Below are positions 7,983-16,925 of a stretch of DNA of 64,000 nucleotides, one piece after another. This stretch comes from Microbacterium maritypicum (GTDB lineage Bacteria; Actinomycetota; Actinomycetes; Actinomycetales; Microbacteriaceae), in assembly GCF_041529975.1 (NCBI RefSeq), contig NZ_CP168030.1:1860001-1924000 (forward strand), written 5' to 3'. Position numbers and translations under genes: made by a program. The number at the start of each line of letters is the position of its first letter. Position 1 is the stretch's first letter. Under the pieces are notes generated by a model. It was not told the DNA's origin and did no database searches. It was given only the letters and a program-made list of their open reading frames with translations.

Positions 7983-9380
7983 ATGACCGAACCCCTCATC
8001 ATCGGCGCCATGGTGCGCACCCTGGGGGCCTACCCCTCGGGTTGGCGTCAGCCTGGCGCGCACCGCGATCCGGCCGCGGACGCCGCCATCCTCCGCCACA
8101 TCGCACGCGAGGGGGAGGAGGCCGGACTCGACTACCTGTTCTTCGGTGACTGGCTCGCGACGGGCCCCGACCTGGAGTTCCGCGACCCGTATCTGCTGGC
8201 GCGCATCGACCCGGTGAGCGCGGTGCTGTTCCTCGCCGGGGTCACCTCGCGCATCGGCCTGATCGCCACGGTCAACACCACCTACGCCGATCCGTACACG
8301 ACGGCGCGCTCGCTGGCCTCGCTCGACGTGCTCACCGGCGGACGTGCGGGCGTGAACCTCGTCACGGGCGCCGAGCCGCGTGCCGCGGGCAACCACGGCC
8401 GCGACGCGCACGCCGACAACGAGACGCGCTACGACCGCGCCGAGGAGTTCGTCGAGGCGCTCCGACGCCTCTGGGGCTCGTGGGACGAAGACGCCTGGAT
8501 CGCGGATGCCGCGCGCGGCGTGCTCATCGACCCGCAGGGTCTCCGTGCCGCCGACCTGGAGGGTTCGCAGGTGCGGGTCACCGGTCCGCTCAACGTCGCC
8601 CGCCCGCCGCAAGGGCAGATCCCGATCGTGCACGCCGGCACGTCGCCGCGGTCGCGTGCGCTCGCCGCGACCGAGGCCGACCTCGCCCTGACCGCCGCGC
8701 CGACGCTCGCCGACGCGATCGCCACGCGCCGCCTGCTGCGCGACATCGCGGCCGAGGCCTGGCGGTCTCCGGATGCGGTGAAGGTGATCGCCCCGGTGCT
8801 GCCGGTCGTCGCCGACACGGATGCCGACGCCCGCCGCATCGTCGAGCGCCTGCTCGCGCTGGTGCCGCTCGCCGAGGGACATCAGACGGCTCGCACCGCG
8901 TTCCCGCCCAACCGCACGGTGGCCGCGCTCGCCGATGCGTTCGACGTCGCCGCAGACGACCCGCTGCGCGCGTCGGAGTTCGACCGCCCGGTCACGGCCG
9001 CCGAGGCGCAACGGTTGGGGGAGCGCGGCTCCGCACTCATCGAGCGCCTCGCCGGCATCGCCGGACTGCGCGTCTCGGGAGCCGGGGTGACGACCGGCGA
9101 TCCGCTCACCTGGCGGCACCTCGTGGCTGCCAACGCGGTGCCGGCGGCCTTCGTGGTCGGCGACGCCCGCACGATCGCTGACCACTTCGAGACCTGGCGC
9201 GACGAGGGGGCGGCCGACGGGTTCAACGTGCTGTCGGCCTTCCAACCCGCCCAGTTCGAGGCGTTCACCCGCCAGGCCGCTCCCGAGCTGCGCCGCCGCG
9301 GACTGCTGCGAGACGCGGCGGAGAGCGAGGGCGCGACCCTCCGCGACCGCCTGCGCATTTCCTCGTATGTCGACGCGTGA
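7983..9380 (+). CDS. NtaA/SnaA/DmoA-type FMN-dependent monooxygenase
   Basis: A 465-aa luciferase-like monooxygenase of the nitrilotriacetate/dimethyl-sulfide/dibenzothiophene-sulfone branch. Visible features are the N-terminal LDYLFFGDW strand, TARSLASLDVLTGGRAGVN and the flavin-site strand IPIVHAGTSPRSRALA. These enzymes use reduced FMN from a partner reductase to oxidise small organosulfur or organonitrogen compounds. The ATG at 7983 follows a TACCGT -10 box by 7 nt. It heads a cluster with an ABC importer and a second monooxygenase. The reducing partner may be the FMN reductase at 24015, but that is far away. Confidence 0.9.
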   Translation: MTEPLIIGAMVRTLGAYPSGWRQPGAHRDPAADAAILRHIAREGEEAGLDYLFFGDWLATGPDLEFRDPYLLARIDPVSAVLFLAGVTSRIGLIATVNTTYADPYTTARSLASLDVLTGGRAGVNLVTGAEPRAAGNHGRDAHADNETRYDRAEEFVEALRRLWGSWDEDAWIADAARGVLIDPQGLRAADLEGSQVRVTGPLNVARPPQGQIPIVHAGTSPRSRALAATEADLALTAAPTLADAIATRRLLRDIAAEAWRSPDAVKVIAPVLPVVADTDADARRIVERLLALVPLAEGHQTARTAFPPNRTVAALADAFDVAADDPLRASEFDRPVTAAEAQRLGERGSALIERLAGIAGLRVSGAGVTTGDPLTWRHLVAANAVPAAFVVGDARTIADHFETWRDEGAADGFNVLSAFQPAQFEAFTRQAAPELRRRGLLRDAAESEGATLRDRLRISSYVDA

Positions 9381-9401
9381 CCACGCATGTCGTCGCGCGA
9401 C
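9367..9401 (+). repeat. Pair of 15-bp direct repeats before the importer promoter
   Basis: ATGTCGACGCGTGAC (9367-9381) and ATGTCGTCGCGCGAC (9387-9401) match at 13 of 15 positions and start exactly 20 bp apart. The second copy contains an inverted TGTCG/CGACA pair. They lie 40-75 bp upstream of the -10 box at 9443 and could be a regulator site. The first overlaps the monooxygenase 3' end. Confidence 0.35.
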
Positions 9402-9442
9402 ACCCGGTGTCCGCCGCCTCGCGGCACGGCCACTCCGATTCC

Positions 9443-9448
9443 TACCGT
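9443..9448 (+). promoter_or_regulatory. Predicted -10 box before the binding-protein gene
   Basis: TACCGT identical to the -10 box at 7970, placed ~40 nt before the ATG at 9488. It leaves a short leader carrying an AGGAGA ribosome site (9474-9479). Suggests a second promoter in this cluster. Confidence 0.45.
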
Positions 9449-9487
9449 GAACACATCCCGACACCCGAAGCCCAGGAGACCCTCCGC

Positions 9488-11122
9488 ATGAACCGCCGTC
9501 TCATCCGTGCCGCCGCCATCGCGGTCCCCCTCGTCCTCGCGGGCAGCCTCGCCGCCTGCGCCTCCTCGCCCGCTCCCGCCAACGCCCCCGCCGAGGGCGG
9601 CGACCCCGTCACCGGCGGCACGCTCACCTACCTCGAGCACCAGGCGTACACGAACCTGTACCCGCCGCAGGCCGGCTTCTACCCGAACGGCGGCATCGTC
9701 AACAACATCGCCGCCCGCCTGACCTGGCAGAACCCGGAGACGCTCGAGATCGAGCCGTGGATCGCCTCGGACTGGACCGTGAACGCGGATGCCACCGAGT
9801 ACACGTTCGACCTGAACCCCGACGTGACGTTCTCGGACGGCACGGCGCTCGACGCGGCGGCCGTCGCGAAGAACTTCGACACGTACGGCCTGGGCGATGC
9901 GGACCGCGGCCTCACGGTCTCCGAAGCCATCAACAACTACGCCAGCAGCGAGGTCGTCGACGAGGACACCGTGACGTTCCGCTTCAGTGCGCCGTCGCCC
10001 GGGTTCCTGCAGGCCACCTCGACCATCAACTCGGGCCTGCTGTCGCCTGCGACGCTCGACGGCACGATCGAGGACTTCGGCGCGGGCAACGCGGCCGAGA
10101 TCATCGGATCCGGACCGTTCACCGTCACCGACGAGAAGCTCGGCACCGAGTACACGCTCACCGCCCGTGACGACTACGAGTGGGGCCCCGACAGCGTCGA
10201 CAACGCCGGGCGCCCCTACCTCGACGCCGTGCACGTGCTGATCACCCCCGAGGACTCGGTGCGCATCGGTTCGCTGCTCGCGGGTCAGGCCGACTACGTC
10301 CGCTACGTGCAGGCGTTCGACGAGGACCGCGTCGAAGGCGCCGGCTTCACGCTCTACGCCCCGCAGACCCGCGGCGTGAACAACTCGATCGCTCTGCGCC
10401 CCGAGAACCCGCTGCTGGGCGACATCCGCGTGCGCCAGGCGCTCGTCGCCGCCGTGGACGCGCAGGAGGTCGTCGACACGCTCTTCACCGAGAACTACCC
10501 GGTGGCGACGTCGGTGCTCTCCTCGCAGGCCGTCGGCTACAAGGACGAGTCCGCGCACTACGCCTACGACCCCGACAAGGCCGAGGAGCTGCTCGACGAG
10601 GCGGGCTGGGAGCCCGGCTCCGACGGCATCCGCGAGAAGGACGGCGAGCGCCTGTCGATCACCGTCTACGAGGCCAAGCCGCAGCCGCTGTCGAAGCAGA
10701 CGCTCGAGCTCGTCGCGCAGCAGCTGGCGAAGGTCGGTGTGGAGCTCTCGGTCAAGCCCGGCGACGCCGGCAGCGCGGCCGAAGACACCCGCGATCCGCT
10801 GAAGACCGGCTTCTACCACTCGATGGTCGGACGCGCGGACCTCGACGTCATCAAGAGCCAGTACTTCACGAAGAACCGCGACGTGCTGATCTCGAAGGAC
10901 GCGAAGCTCGACGAGCTCCTGCTCGCCGTGGCCTCCGAGCCCGACGCCGACAAGCGCATCGCCGCCTCGCAGGCCGTGCAGGACTACATCGCCGAGCAGG
11001 CCTATGTCATCCCGCTGTTCGAGGAGCCGCAGGTGTACGGCACCGCGACCTACGTGCAGGGCGTCGCCTTCGAGTCGGTGGGGCGTCCGACGTTCTCCGG
11101 CGTCTGGCTCGCCGAGCACTGA
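9488..11122 (+). CDS. Peptide/nickel-type ABC transporter substrate-binding lipoprotein
   Basis: A 544-aa SBP_bac_5 family protein. The signal peptide ends in a lipobox with Cys24 (SLAAC). It is followed by the family pattern of a dipeptide/oligopeptide-binding protein: TFDLNPDVTFSDGTALDA, GSGPFTVTDEKLG, DIRVRQALVAAVD and DKAEELLDEAGWEPGSDG. AGGAGA lies 8 nt before the ATG. It resembles binding proteins that sit beside luciferase-like monooxygenases and CMD proteins in other bacteria (KPN_01854-like group, from memory). The ligand is therefore more likely a small oxidisable compound than a peptide. Confidence 0.9.
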   Translation: MNRRLIRAAAIAVPLVLAGSLAACASSPAPANAPAEGGDPVTGGTLTYLEHQAYTNLYPPQAGFYPNGGIVNNIAARLTWQNPETLEIEPWIASDWTVNADATEYTFDLNPDVTFSDGTALDAAAVAKNFDTYGLGDADRGLTVSEAINNYASSEVVDEDTVTFRFSAPSPGFLQATSTINSGLLSPATLDGTIEDFGAGNAAEIIGSGPFTVTDEKLGTEYTLTARDDYEWGPDSVDNAGRPYLDAVHVLITPEDSVRIGSLLAGQADYVRYVQAFDEDRVEGAGFTLYAPQTRGVNNSIALRPENPLLGDIRVRQALVAAVDAQEVVDTLFTENYPVATSVLSSQAVGYKDESAHYAYDPDKAEELLDEAGWEPGSDGIREKDGERLSITVYEAKPQPLSKQTLELVAQQLAKVGVELSVKPGDAGSAAEDTRDPLKTGFYHSMVGRADLDVIKSQYFTKNRDVLISKDAKLDELLLAVASEPDADKRIAASQAVQDYIAEQAYVIPLFEEPQVYGTATYVQGVAFESVGRPTFSGVWLAEH

Positions 11123-11138
11123 GAGCGCCGGTGACACG

Positions 11139-12107
11139 ATGAGCTTCGTCCTCCGACGAGCCGGGCAGGCCGCGATCGTTCTGATCGCGGCCTTCACGGC
11201 CACCTTCTTCCTGCTGCAGCTGCTGCCGGGCGATGCGATCCTGATCAAGTTCTCCGACCCCAGCCTCGGGCTGTCGCCGGACCAGCTCGACAGCATCCGC
11301 GCCACCTACGGCGCAGACCTGCCGTGGTGGGAGCAGTACGTGCACGCGGGACTCGGCTTCCTCGCCGGGGACTTCGGGTTCTCGACCCAGTTCGGCACCC
11401 CGGTGCTGACGATGCTGGGCGAAGCCCTCCCCGCGACCCTGCTGCTCGCGTCGCTCGGACTCGTCGTGGCGCTGATCCTCGCCATCCTCATCGCCGGGCT
11501 CTCCTCCCTCGCACCGTTCGCCTGGCTGCGCGACGGTCTGCGCCAGGTGCCGGGGCTGTTCGTGGCGGTGCCGGTCTTCTGGCTCGGCATCCTGCTCATC
11601 CAGGTGTTCTCGTTCGGGCTCGGATGGGTGCCGATCGTCGGGGCCGACCCGGCGGCCGGACTCGTCCTGCCGGTGCTCACCCTCGCCGTGCCGATCTCGG
11701 CCCCGCTGGCCCAGGTGCTGGTGCGCGCGATCGACCAGGTGCAGGCGCAGCCGTTCGTCACGGTGGTGCGGGCGAAGGGCGCTCCGCCGCTGTGGGTGCT
11801 CACCCGCTCGGTGGCCCGGAACGCCGCCGTGCCGACCCTGACCATCGCCGGCGTCCTGTTCGGCGAGCTCGTCGGCGGAGCTGTGGTGACCGAGACCGTG
11901 TTCGGCCGTACGGGCATCGGTCGCCTCACCGAGCAGGCCGTGGCGAACCAGGACATCCCGGTGCTGCAGGGCGTCGTGCTGCTGTCGGCCCTCGGCTTCG
12001 TGATCATCAGCTTCGGGGTCGACCTCGTGACCCCGCTCATCGACCCCCGCCAACGCGCCGTCGCCCGCGCCTCGGCGCCCCGCGCACTCCAGGAGGCGAC
12101 CGCATGA
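11139..12107 (+). CDS. DppB-type ABC transporter permease
   Basis: A 322-aa membrane protein with the DppB/OppB layout: N-terminal membrane segment, the LLPGDA periplasmic start, six predicted membrane helices and the EAA-loop region around VRAKGAPPLWVLTRSVARNA. It begins 16 bp after the binding-protein stop. The ATG at 11139 fits the family N-terminus (MSFVLRRAGQ). It overlaps the next permease by 4 bp. Confidence 0.92.
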   Translation: MSFVLRRAGQAAIVLIAAFTATFFLLQLLPGDAILIKFSDPSLGLSPDQLDSIRATYGADLPWWEQYVHAGLGFLAGDFGFSTQFGTPVLTMLGEALPATLLLASLGLVVALILAILIAGLSSLAPFAWLRDGLRQVPGLFVAVPVFWLGILLIQVFSFGLGWVPIVGADPAAGLVLPVLTLAVPISAPLAQVLVRAIDQVQAQPFVTVVRAKGAPPLWVLTRSVARNAAVPTLTIAGVLFGELVGGAVVTETVFGRTGIGRLTEQAVANQDIPVLQGVVLLSALGFVIISFGVDLVTPLIDPRQRAVARASAPRALQEATA

Positions 12108-13000
12108 CCGCTCCCGTGATCATCGATCCCGTGGTCGGGCCCGACCCGGCCGCGCCCGCGCATCCGGCCGCGACCGAGACCGAGAAGGCCCCTCGCCGCC
12201 GACTGCGCGGCCGCGCCTGGGGCCTGTACCTGGCCTACGCGGTCGTCGCGCTCGCCGTGCTCTGGGCCGTCATCCCCGGGGTTTTCGCCCCCGGCGACCC
12301 GCTCACGGGCGTCCCGGCCGACAAGCTGCTCGCGCCGAGTGCCGCGCACTGGTTCGGCACCGACACCCTCGGCCGCGATCTGTTCGGCCGGGTCGTGCAC
12401 GGTGCGGTGCACTCGCTCTCGGGAGCGCTCATCGCCGTCACGGTCGGCCTCGCCCTCGGCACGCTGATCGGGGCGATCGCCGGTGCCGTCGGCGGTGTGG
12501 TCGACGACGTGCTGATGCGCGTGGTCGACGTGCTGCTCGCGATCCCCGGGCTGCTCCTCGCTCTCACGGTCATCATCTTGCTCGGCTTCGGCACCGTGAA
12601 CGCCGCGATCGCGGTGGGTCTCGGCAGCGTCGCCGCGTTCGCCCGGCTCATGCGCGCCGAGGTCGCCCGTGTGCGGCGCACCGAGTACGTCGAAGCGGCC
12701 TTCGGCAGCGGCGGCACGTTCTTCACCGTGCTGCGCCGGCACGTGCTGCCCAACTCGTTGACGCCGATCGTCGCGCTCGCCGCGCTGCAGTTCGGCACGG
12801 CGATCCTCGCGATCTCGACGCTCGGGTTCCTCGGCTACGGTGCGCCGCCGCCCACGCCGGAGTGGGGCCTGCTGATCGCCGACGGCCGCAACTACGTGGG
12901 CACCGCTTGGTGGCTCACCGCCCTGCCCGGTCTCGTCGTGGTCATCGTCGTCCTCAGCGCCAACAGAATCAGCCACCGCATCGGAAGGAGCGCGAAATGA
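12104..13000 (+). CDS. DppC-type ABC transporter permease
   Basis: A 298-aa membrane protein. An N-terminal hydrophilic extension (~40 residues) leads to a transmembrane segment, then the DppC signature HWFGTDTLGRDLFGRVVHG, and five more helices with the EAA-type loop EYVEAAFGSGGTFFTVLRRHVLPN. It pairs with the DppB-type gene upstream. The ATG overlaps the previous stop, and the end overlaps the ATPase start, by 4 bp each. Confidence 0.92.
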   Translation: MTAPVIIDPVVGPDPAAPAHPAATETEKAPRRRLRGRAWGLYLAYAVVALAVLWAVIPGVFAPGDPLTGVPADKLLAPSAAHWFGTDTLGRDLFGRVVHGAVHSLSGALIAVTVGLALGTLIGAIAGAVGGVVDDVLMRVVDVLLAIPGLLLALTVIILLGFGTVNAAIAVGLGSVAAFARLMRAEVARVRRTEYVEAAFGSGGTFFTVLRRHVLPNSLTPIVALAALQFGTAILAISTLGFLGYGAPPPTPEWGLLIADGRNYVGTAWWLTALPGLVVVIVVLSANRISHRIGRSAK

Positions 13001-14628
13001 GTGCGGTCATCAGCGCCACCGACCTGCGGATCTCTTACGGCGACAAGGAACGACGCCGCGAGGTCGTGCACGGTGTCTCGTTCGAGATCGCTGAGGGCGA
13101 GACCCTGGCGCTCGTGGGGGAGTCGGGTTCGGGCAAGTCCACCACCGCGCACGCCCTGCTCGGGCTGCTGCCGGAGGGCGGCCGCGTCGACGGCGGGCGG
13201 GTGCTGCTCGGAGACCTCGACATCTCGGGGTGGTCCGACCGTGCGCTGCGCGGCATCCGCGGACCCGAGATCGGTCTCGTGCCGCAGGATCCGACCACCT
13301 CGCTCGACCCCGTGCGCACGATCGGCGCGCAGGTCGAGGAGATCCTCCGTCTGCACGGGCACCGGGATCGCCGGTCGCGGCGCGCACGGGCCATCGAGCT
13401 GCTCGACCGCGTCGGCATCGACGACCCCGACCTGCGGGCACGCCAGTATCCGCACGAGCTCTCCGGCGGCATGCGTCAGCGCGTGCTCATCGCCACCGCG
13501 ATCGCCCTGCGGCCGCGGCTGCTGATCGCCGACGAGCCCACCAGCGCCCTCGACGCCACGGTGCAGCGCAAGGTGCTCGACCTGCTCGATGAGCTGCAGC
13601 GCGAAGAGGGCACCAGCATCCTGCTCGTGACCCACGACCTCGGTGTCGCGGCCGACCGGGCCGAGCGGCTCGTCGTGCTCAAAGACGGTCGCATCGTCGA
13701 GCAGGGCTCCAGCGAGGCGGTGCTCGCCGCACCGGCCGACCCGTACACGAAGCAGCTGCTCGCCGACGCTCCGGCGTTCGCGACGGGTTTCCGTCGGCCC
13801 GACGCCCCGCCGTTCCTGCGCGATGCCGCGGCGGTCGCCGCCGAGAACCCCTGGGCGATCGTCGCCGACGGACTCGTGAAGGAGTTCCGCGTCGCGGGGC
13901 GCGAGCGCTTCCGGGCCGTCGACGACGTGTCGTTCCGGGTGCGCAGGGGCACCACACATGCGCTCGTGGGGGAGTCGGGCTCCGGCAAGACCACGACGGC
14001 GCGACTCGTCACCCGCTTCCACCAACCGGATGCCGGGACGATCGAGGTCGACGGCGACGACGTGACCCACGCGAAGCGCGAGCAACTGCGGGTGCTCCGC
14101 CGACGCATCCAGCTCGTCTACCAGAACCCGTTCGCGTCGCTCGACCCGCGCCAGCAGATCGCCGACATCGTCGCCGAGCCGCTGGTGAACTTCGGCGTGG
14201 GCAGTCGCACCGAGCGCCGCGAGCGCGCTCTCGCCCTCCTCGACCGGGTGTCGCTCCCCGCGGAGGTCGCACGGCGCACCCCGCGTGAGCTCTCGGGCGG
14301 GCAGCGCCAGCGCGTCGCGATCGCCCGTGCGCTCGCGATCGACCCCGACATCGTGGTGCTCGATGAGGCGGTGTCGGCGCTGGATGTCACGGTGCAGGCC
14401 CGCATCCTCGAGCTGCTCACCTCGCTGCAGGCCGAGCTCGGGCTCACCTACCTGTTCATCTCGCACGACCTCGCGGTGGTGCGGCGGATCAGCCACACGG
14501 TCTCGGTGATGCGCCGCGGCCGGATCGTCGAGGAGGGGCAGACCGAAGACCTCTTCCGCGACCCGCAGCACGACTACACCCGGGAGCTGCTGGCCGCAGT
14601 ACCGGGACGAATGGAGACCGTCGTATGA
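12997..14628 (+). CDS. ABC transporter ATPase with two fused nucleotide-binding domains
   Basis: A 543-aa DppD-DppF fusion. Each half has a Walker A motif (GESGSGKST and GESGSGKTT), a Q loop, a signature (LSGGMRQR and LSGGQRQR) and a Walker B (LLIADEPTSALD and IVVLDEAVSALD). The single chain replaces the usual two ATPase subunits. Ribosome site GGAAGGA lies just before the ATG at 12997. It is coupled to the permease upstream and the monooxygenase downstream by 4-bp overlaps, so transport and oxidation genes are co-expressed. Confidence 0.93.
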   Translation: MSAVISATDLRISYGDKERRREVVHGVSFEIAEGETLALVGESGSGKSTTAHALLGLLPEGGRVDGGRVLLGDLDISGWSDRALRGIRGPEIGLVPQDPTTSLDPVRTIGAQVEEILRLHGHRDRRSRRARAIELLDRVGIDDPDLRARQYPHELSGGMRQRVLIATAIALRPRLLIADEPTSALDATVQRKVLDLLDELQREEGTSILLVTHDLGVAADRAERLVVLKDGRIVEQGSSEAVLAAPADPYTKQLLADAPAFATGFRRPDAPPFLRDAAAVAAENPWAIVADGLVKEFRVAGRERFRAVDDVSFRVRRGTTHALVGESGSGKTTTARLVTRFHQPDAGTIEVDGDDVTHAKREQLRVLRRRIQLVYQNPFASLDPRQQIADIVAEPLVNFGVGSRTERRERALALLDRVSLPAEVARRTPRELSGGQRQRVAIARALAIDPDIVVLDEAVSALDVTVQARILELLTSLQAELGLTYLFISHDLAVVRRISHTVSVMRRGRIVEEGQTEDLFRDPQHDYTRELLAAVPGRMETVV

Positions 14629-15680
14629 CCACCGCACCCACCGTCGCCTTCTTCACCCGACTGCTCGACGACGCCGCCCCCGCCGAGCGGTATGCGTTCG
14701 CGACCGCGCAGATCCAGCAGGCCGAGCGGCACGGCATCGGCCGGGCGTGGGTCGCGCAGCACCACTTCCACGCGGCCGAGGGCGGGCTGCCGTCGCCCCT
14801 GGTGTTCCTCGCGAACGTCGCCGCAGTCACCTCCACCATCCGTCTCGGCACCGGCGTGATCACGCTGCCGCTCGAGGACCCGGTGCGGGTGGCGGAGGAT
14901 GCCGTGGTCGCCGATCTGCTCTCCGGGGGGCGCGTGGATCTGGGACTCGGCAGCGGCGGCACGCCCTCGTCGTTCGTGCCGTTCGGGGAGGACGTGCGCG
15001 ACAAGGCGCCGACCTACGACCGGAAGCTGCGGACACTGCTCGACGGTCTCGCCGGCCGTGACGTCGGGGCGGGCAACACCCTCTACCCGGATGCCGGAGA
15101 TCTCGCCGACCGTGTCTGGCAGGCGACCTTCTCGGCGCCGGGCGGGCATCGGGCCGGCATCCACGGACACGGGCTGCTCCTGTCTCGCACGCAGCCGCGC
15201 AGTGCCGACCGGCTGCGCGCGCCGCTGTCTGCCCTGCAGGATCCGATCATCGACGCGTACCTCGAGGCGCTGCCGGAGGGGGTGGCGCCGCGGATCACCG
15301 CCTCGCGCACCGTGTTCGTCGCCGACGACCGTGCCGAGGCGCTGCGCTTCGCCGAGGTCGGGCTGCGCCGGGCGGCCGAGGGCTTCCGCCGGCAGGGCCA
15401 GACGATCCCGGGAGACAGTATCGACGAGCTGATCGCCGCGCTCGACACGCACCTGGGCACGCCGGAGCAGGTGGCGGAATCGCTCGCCGCCGACACCACC
15501 CTCGCCCGCGCGACCGAGGTGGCGTTCCAGGTGCACTCGGTCGACGCCCCGCACGAGCACGTTCTGCGCTCGATCGCGCTCTTCGCCGACGAGGTCGCCC
15601 CGGCCCTCGGCTACGCGCTGACCCCGACACCGCACGGAATCAGTACCGACCAGAACCTCACCCTCAAGGAGAACGCATGA
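14625..15680 (+). CDS. Luciferase-like FMN-dependent monooxygenase (KPN_01858-like)
   Basis: A 351-aa bacterial-luciferase-like protein: GIGRAWVAQHHFHAAEGG near the N-terminus, then IRLGTGVITLPLEDPVRVAEDA and LSGGRVDLGLGSG. These place it in the LLM class, in a subgroup (as I recall, TIGR04027) found next to SBP_bac_5 importers and CMD proteins. It differs from the DmoA/NtaA-type enzyme at 7983, so the cluster has two distinct flavin monooxygenases. It starts within the ATPase stop (ATGA) and overlaps the next CDS by 4 bp. Substrate unknown. Confidence 0.85.
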   Translation: MTTAPTVAFFTRLLDDAAPAERYAFATAQIQQAERHGIGRAWVAQHHFHAAEGGLPSPLVFLANVAAVTSTIRLGTGVITLPLEDPVRVAEDAVVADLLSGGRVDLGLGSGGTPSSFVPFGEDVRDKAPTYDRKLRTLLDGLAGRDVGAGNTLYPDAGDLADRVWQATFSAPGGHRAGIHGHGLLLSRTQPRSADRLRAPLSALQDPIIDAYLEALPEGVAPRITASRTVFVADDRAEALRFAEVGLRRAAEGFRRQGQTIPGDSIDELIAALDTHLGTPEQVAESLAADTTLARATEVAFQVHSVDAPHEHVLRSIALFADEVAPALGYALTPTPHGISTDQNLTLKENA

Positions 15681-16294
15681 CCGACGACATCGTGGACCGG
15701 ATCGCGGAGGTGACGCCGGAGCTGGATGCGCTGCGCCGTCGCCGTCCGGTGACCAGGGAGCAGCTGCAGGCGAGCTTCGACGCCCTCTTCCAGCCGGTGA
15801 GCACGGAGCACGTCTCGCAGGCCGAACGCGAACTCGTGGCCGCCTTCGCCACCGGTCTCGCCGGGGCCGAAGACCCGACCGCGGTGTTCTACGCCGGTCG
15901 TGCGCAGGAGGCCGACGCCCAGCGCGCGGCCGTCGTGCTCGCGGAGGCCGCCCAGGCAGCGACCACCGGACCCTTCGGCGCCTACACCGAGCTCGGCTTG
16001 CAGGCCGAGAACACCGACGGGGCGCGCTATGTCCCGTCCGAGACCGTCATCGCCGCGGTGGATGAGCGCCTCGCCGCCGCCCTCGCGCACACGCACCTGC
16101 TGGTGTTCCGCCCCCGCGAGGCTTCGGGCGCCGACCTCGGTCGCCTGCTCGACGCGGGCTGGTCGGCGGACGGCATCGTGACGCTGTCGCAGCTGGTGTC
16201 GTTCCTCGCCTTCCAGCAGCGCGTCGTCACCGGGCTCCGTGTGCTCGCCGCTGCGGGCTTGACCGCCGAAAACTCCGAGGAGGAGGCCGCATGA
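15677..16294 (+). CDS. CMD-domain protein lacking cysteines (Avi_7170-like)
   Basis: A 205-aa protein of the carboxymuconolactone decarboxylase/AhpD fold. It resembles the small CMD group that accompanies luciferase-like monooxygenases and SBP_bac_5 importers (TIGR04029-like, from memory). The translated protein contains no cysteine, so it cannot use the CxxC peroxidase chemistry of AhpD. Its partner encoded next has CxxC. A structural or heteromeric role is likely. It is coupled at both ends by ATGA overlaps. Confidence 0.75.
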   Translation: MTDDIVDRIAEVTPELDALRRRRPVTREQLQASFDALFQPVSTEHVSQAERELVAAFATGLAGAEDPTAVFYAGRAQEADAQRAAVVLAEAAQAATTGPFGAYTELGLQAENTDGARYVPSETVIAAVDERLAAALAHTHLLVFRPREASGADLGRLLDAGWSADGIVTLSQLVSFLAFQQRVVTGLRVLAAAGLTAENSEEEAA

Positions 16295-16899
16295 CCGCCG
16301 AACAGAGCGTGCTCCGGCACGACGACGCCCCGCACCCGCACGCGTTCACCCGCGGCGAGGTCGGATGGGTCCCGCACCTCGAGCCCCTCGCCGAGGAGGA
16401 GCTGACCGAGCGTCACTACGACGGCCTCGTCGACGCTGCTCGCGCGAAGAACGACTACTTCCGCCTGTTGGCACGCGACCCCGAGGTGCTGAAGGCCCGC
16501 ACCCTGGTCGACAAGGACATCTTCTACAACGCCGCCGAGGGTCTGCCCCGCGCCGACCGTGAGCTCGCGGCGACCGCGGCATCCCGCCGCAACGGCTGCG
16601 TGTTCTGCGCCTCGGTGCACTCGCGCTTCGCCGCGCACCACAGCAAGCGCACGGACGACGTCGACCTGCTGCTCGACGAGGGTGTGGACGCGGACCTCGG
16701 CGAGCGCTGGAACGCCGTCGTCGCGGCATCCGTCGCCCTCACCGACACGCCCAACGCGTTCGGCGCGGACGAGATCGTGCGGCTGCGTGCCGCCGGGCTC
16801 GACGACCTGGAGATCTCGGACCTCATCCACGGCGCCGCGTTCTTCAACTGGGCGAACCGGCTGATGCTGTCGATCGGACGACCGGTGGCTCCGGCCTGA
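16291..16899 (+). CDS. AhpD-like alkylhydroperoxidase-domain protein (Avi_7169-like)
   Basis: A 202-aa CMD/AhpD-family protein with the redox motif NGCVFCASVH, in which a CxxC pair is followed by a histidine as in AhpD peroxidases. It is the last gene of the importer/monooxygenase cluster and probably forms a pair with the cysteine-free CMD protein before it. A plausible role is thiol-based reduction of a peroxide or of an oxidised intermediate made by the monooxygenases. A hairpin at 16905-16925 follows. Confidence 0.82.
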   Translation: MTAEQSVLRHDDAPHPHAFTRGEVGWVPHLEPLAEEELTERHYDGLVDAARAKNDYFRLLARDPEVLKARTLVDKDIFYNAAEGLPRADRELAATAASRRNGCVFCASVHSRFAAHHSKRTDDVDLLLDEGVDADLGERWNAVVAASVALTDTPNAFGADEIVRLRAAGLDDLEISDLIHGAAFFNWANRLMLSIGRPVAPA

Positions 16900-16904
16900 C
16901 CGCT

Positions 16905-16925
16905 CTGACGGCACCTCGCCGTCAG
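16905..16925. terminator. Hairpin between convergent genes
   Basis: Perfect 8-bp inverted repeat CTGACGGC / GCCGTCAG around a five-base loop, overlapping the stop codon of the minus-strand gene. Likely a bidirectional terminator for the monooxygenase cluster and the quinone oxidoreductase. There is no T tract. Confidence 0.6.
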
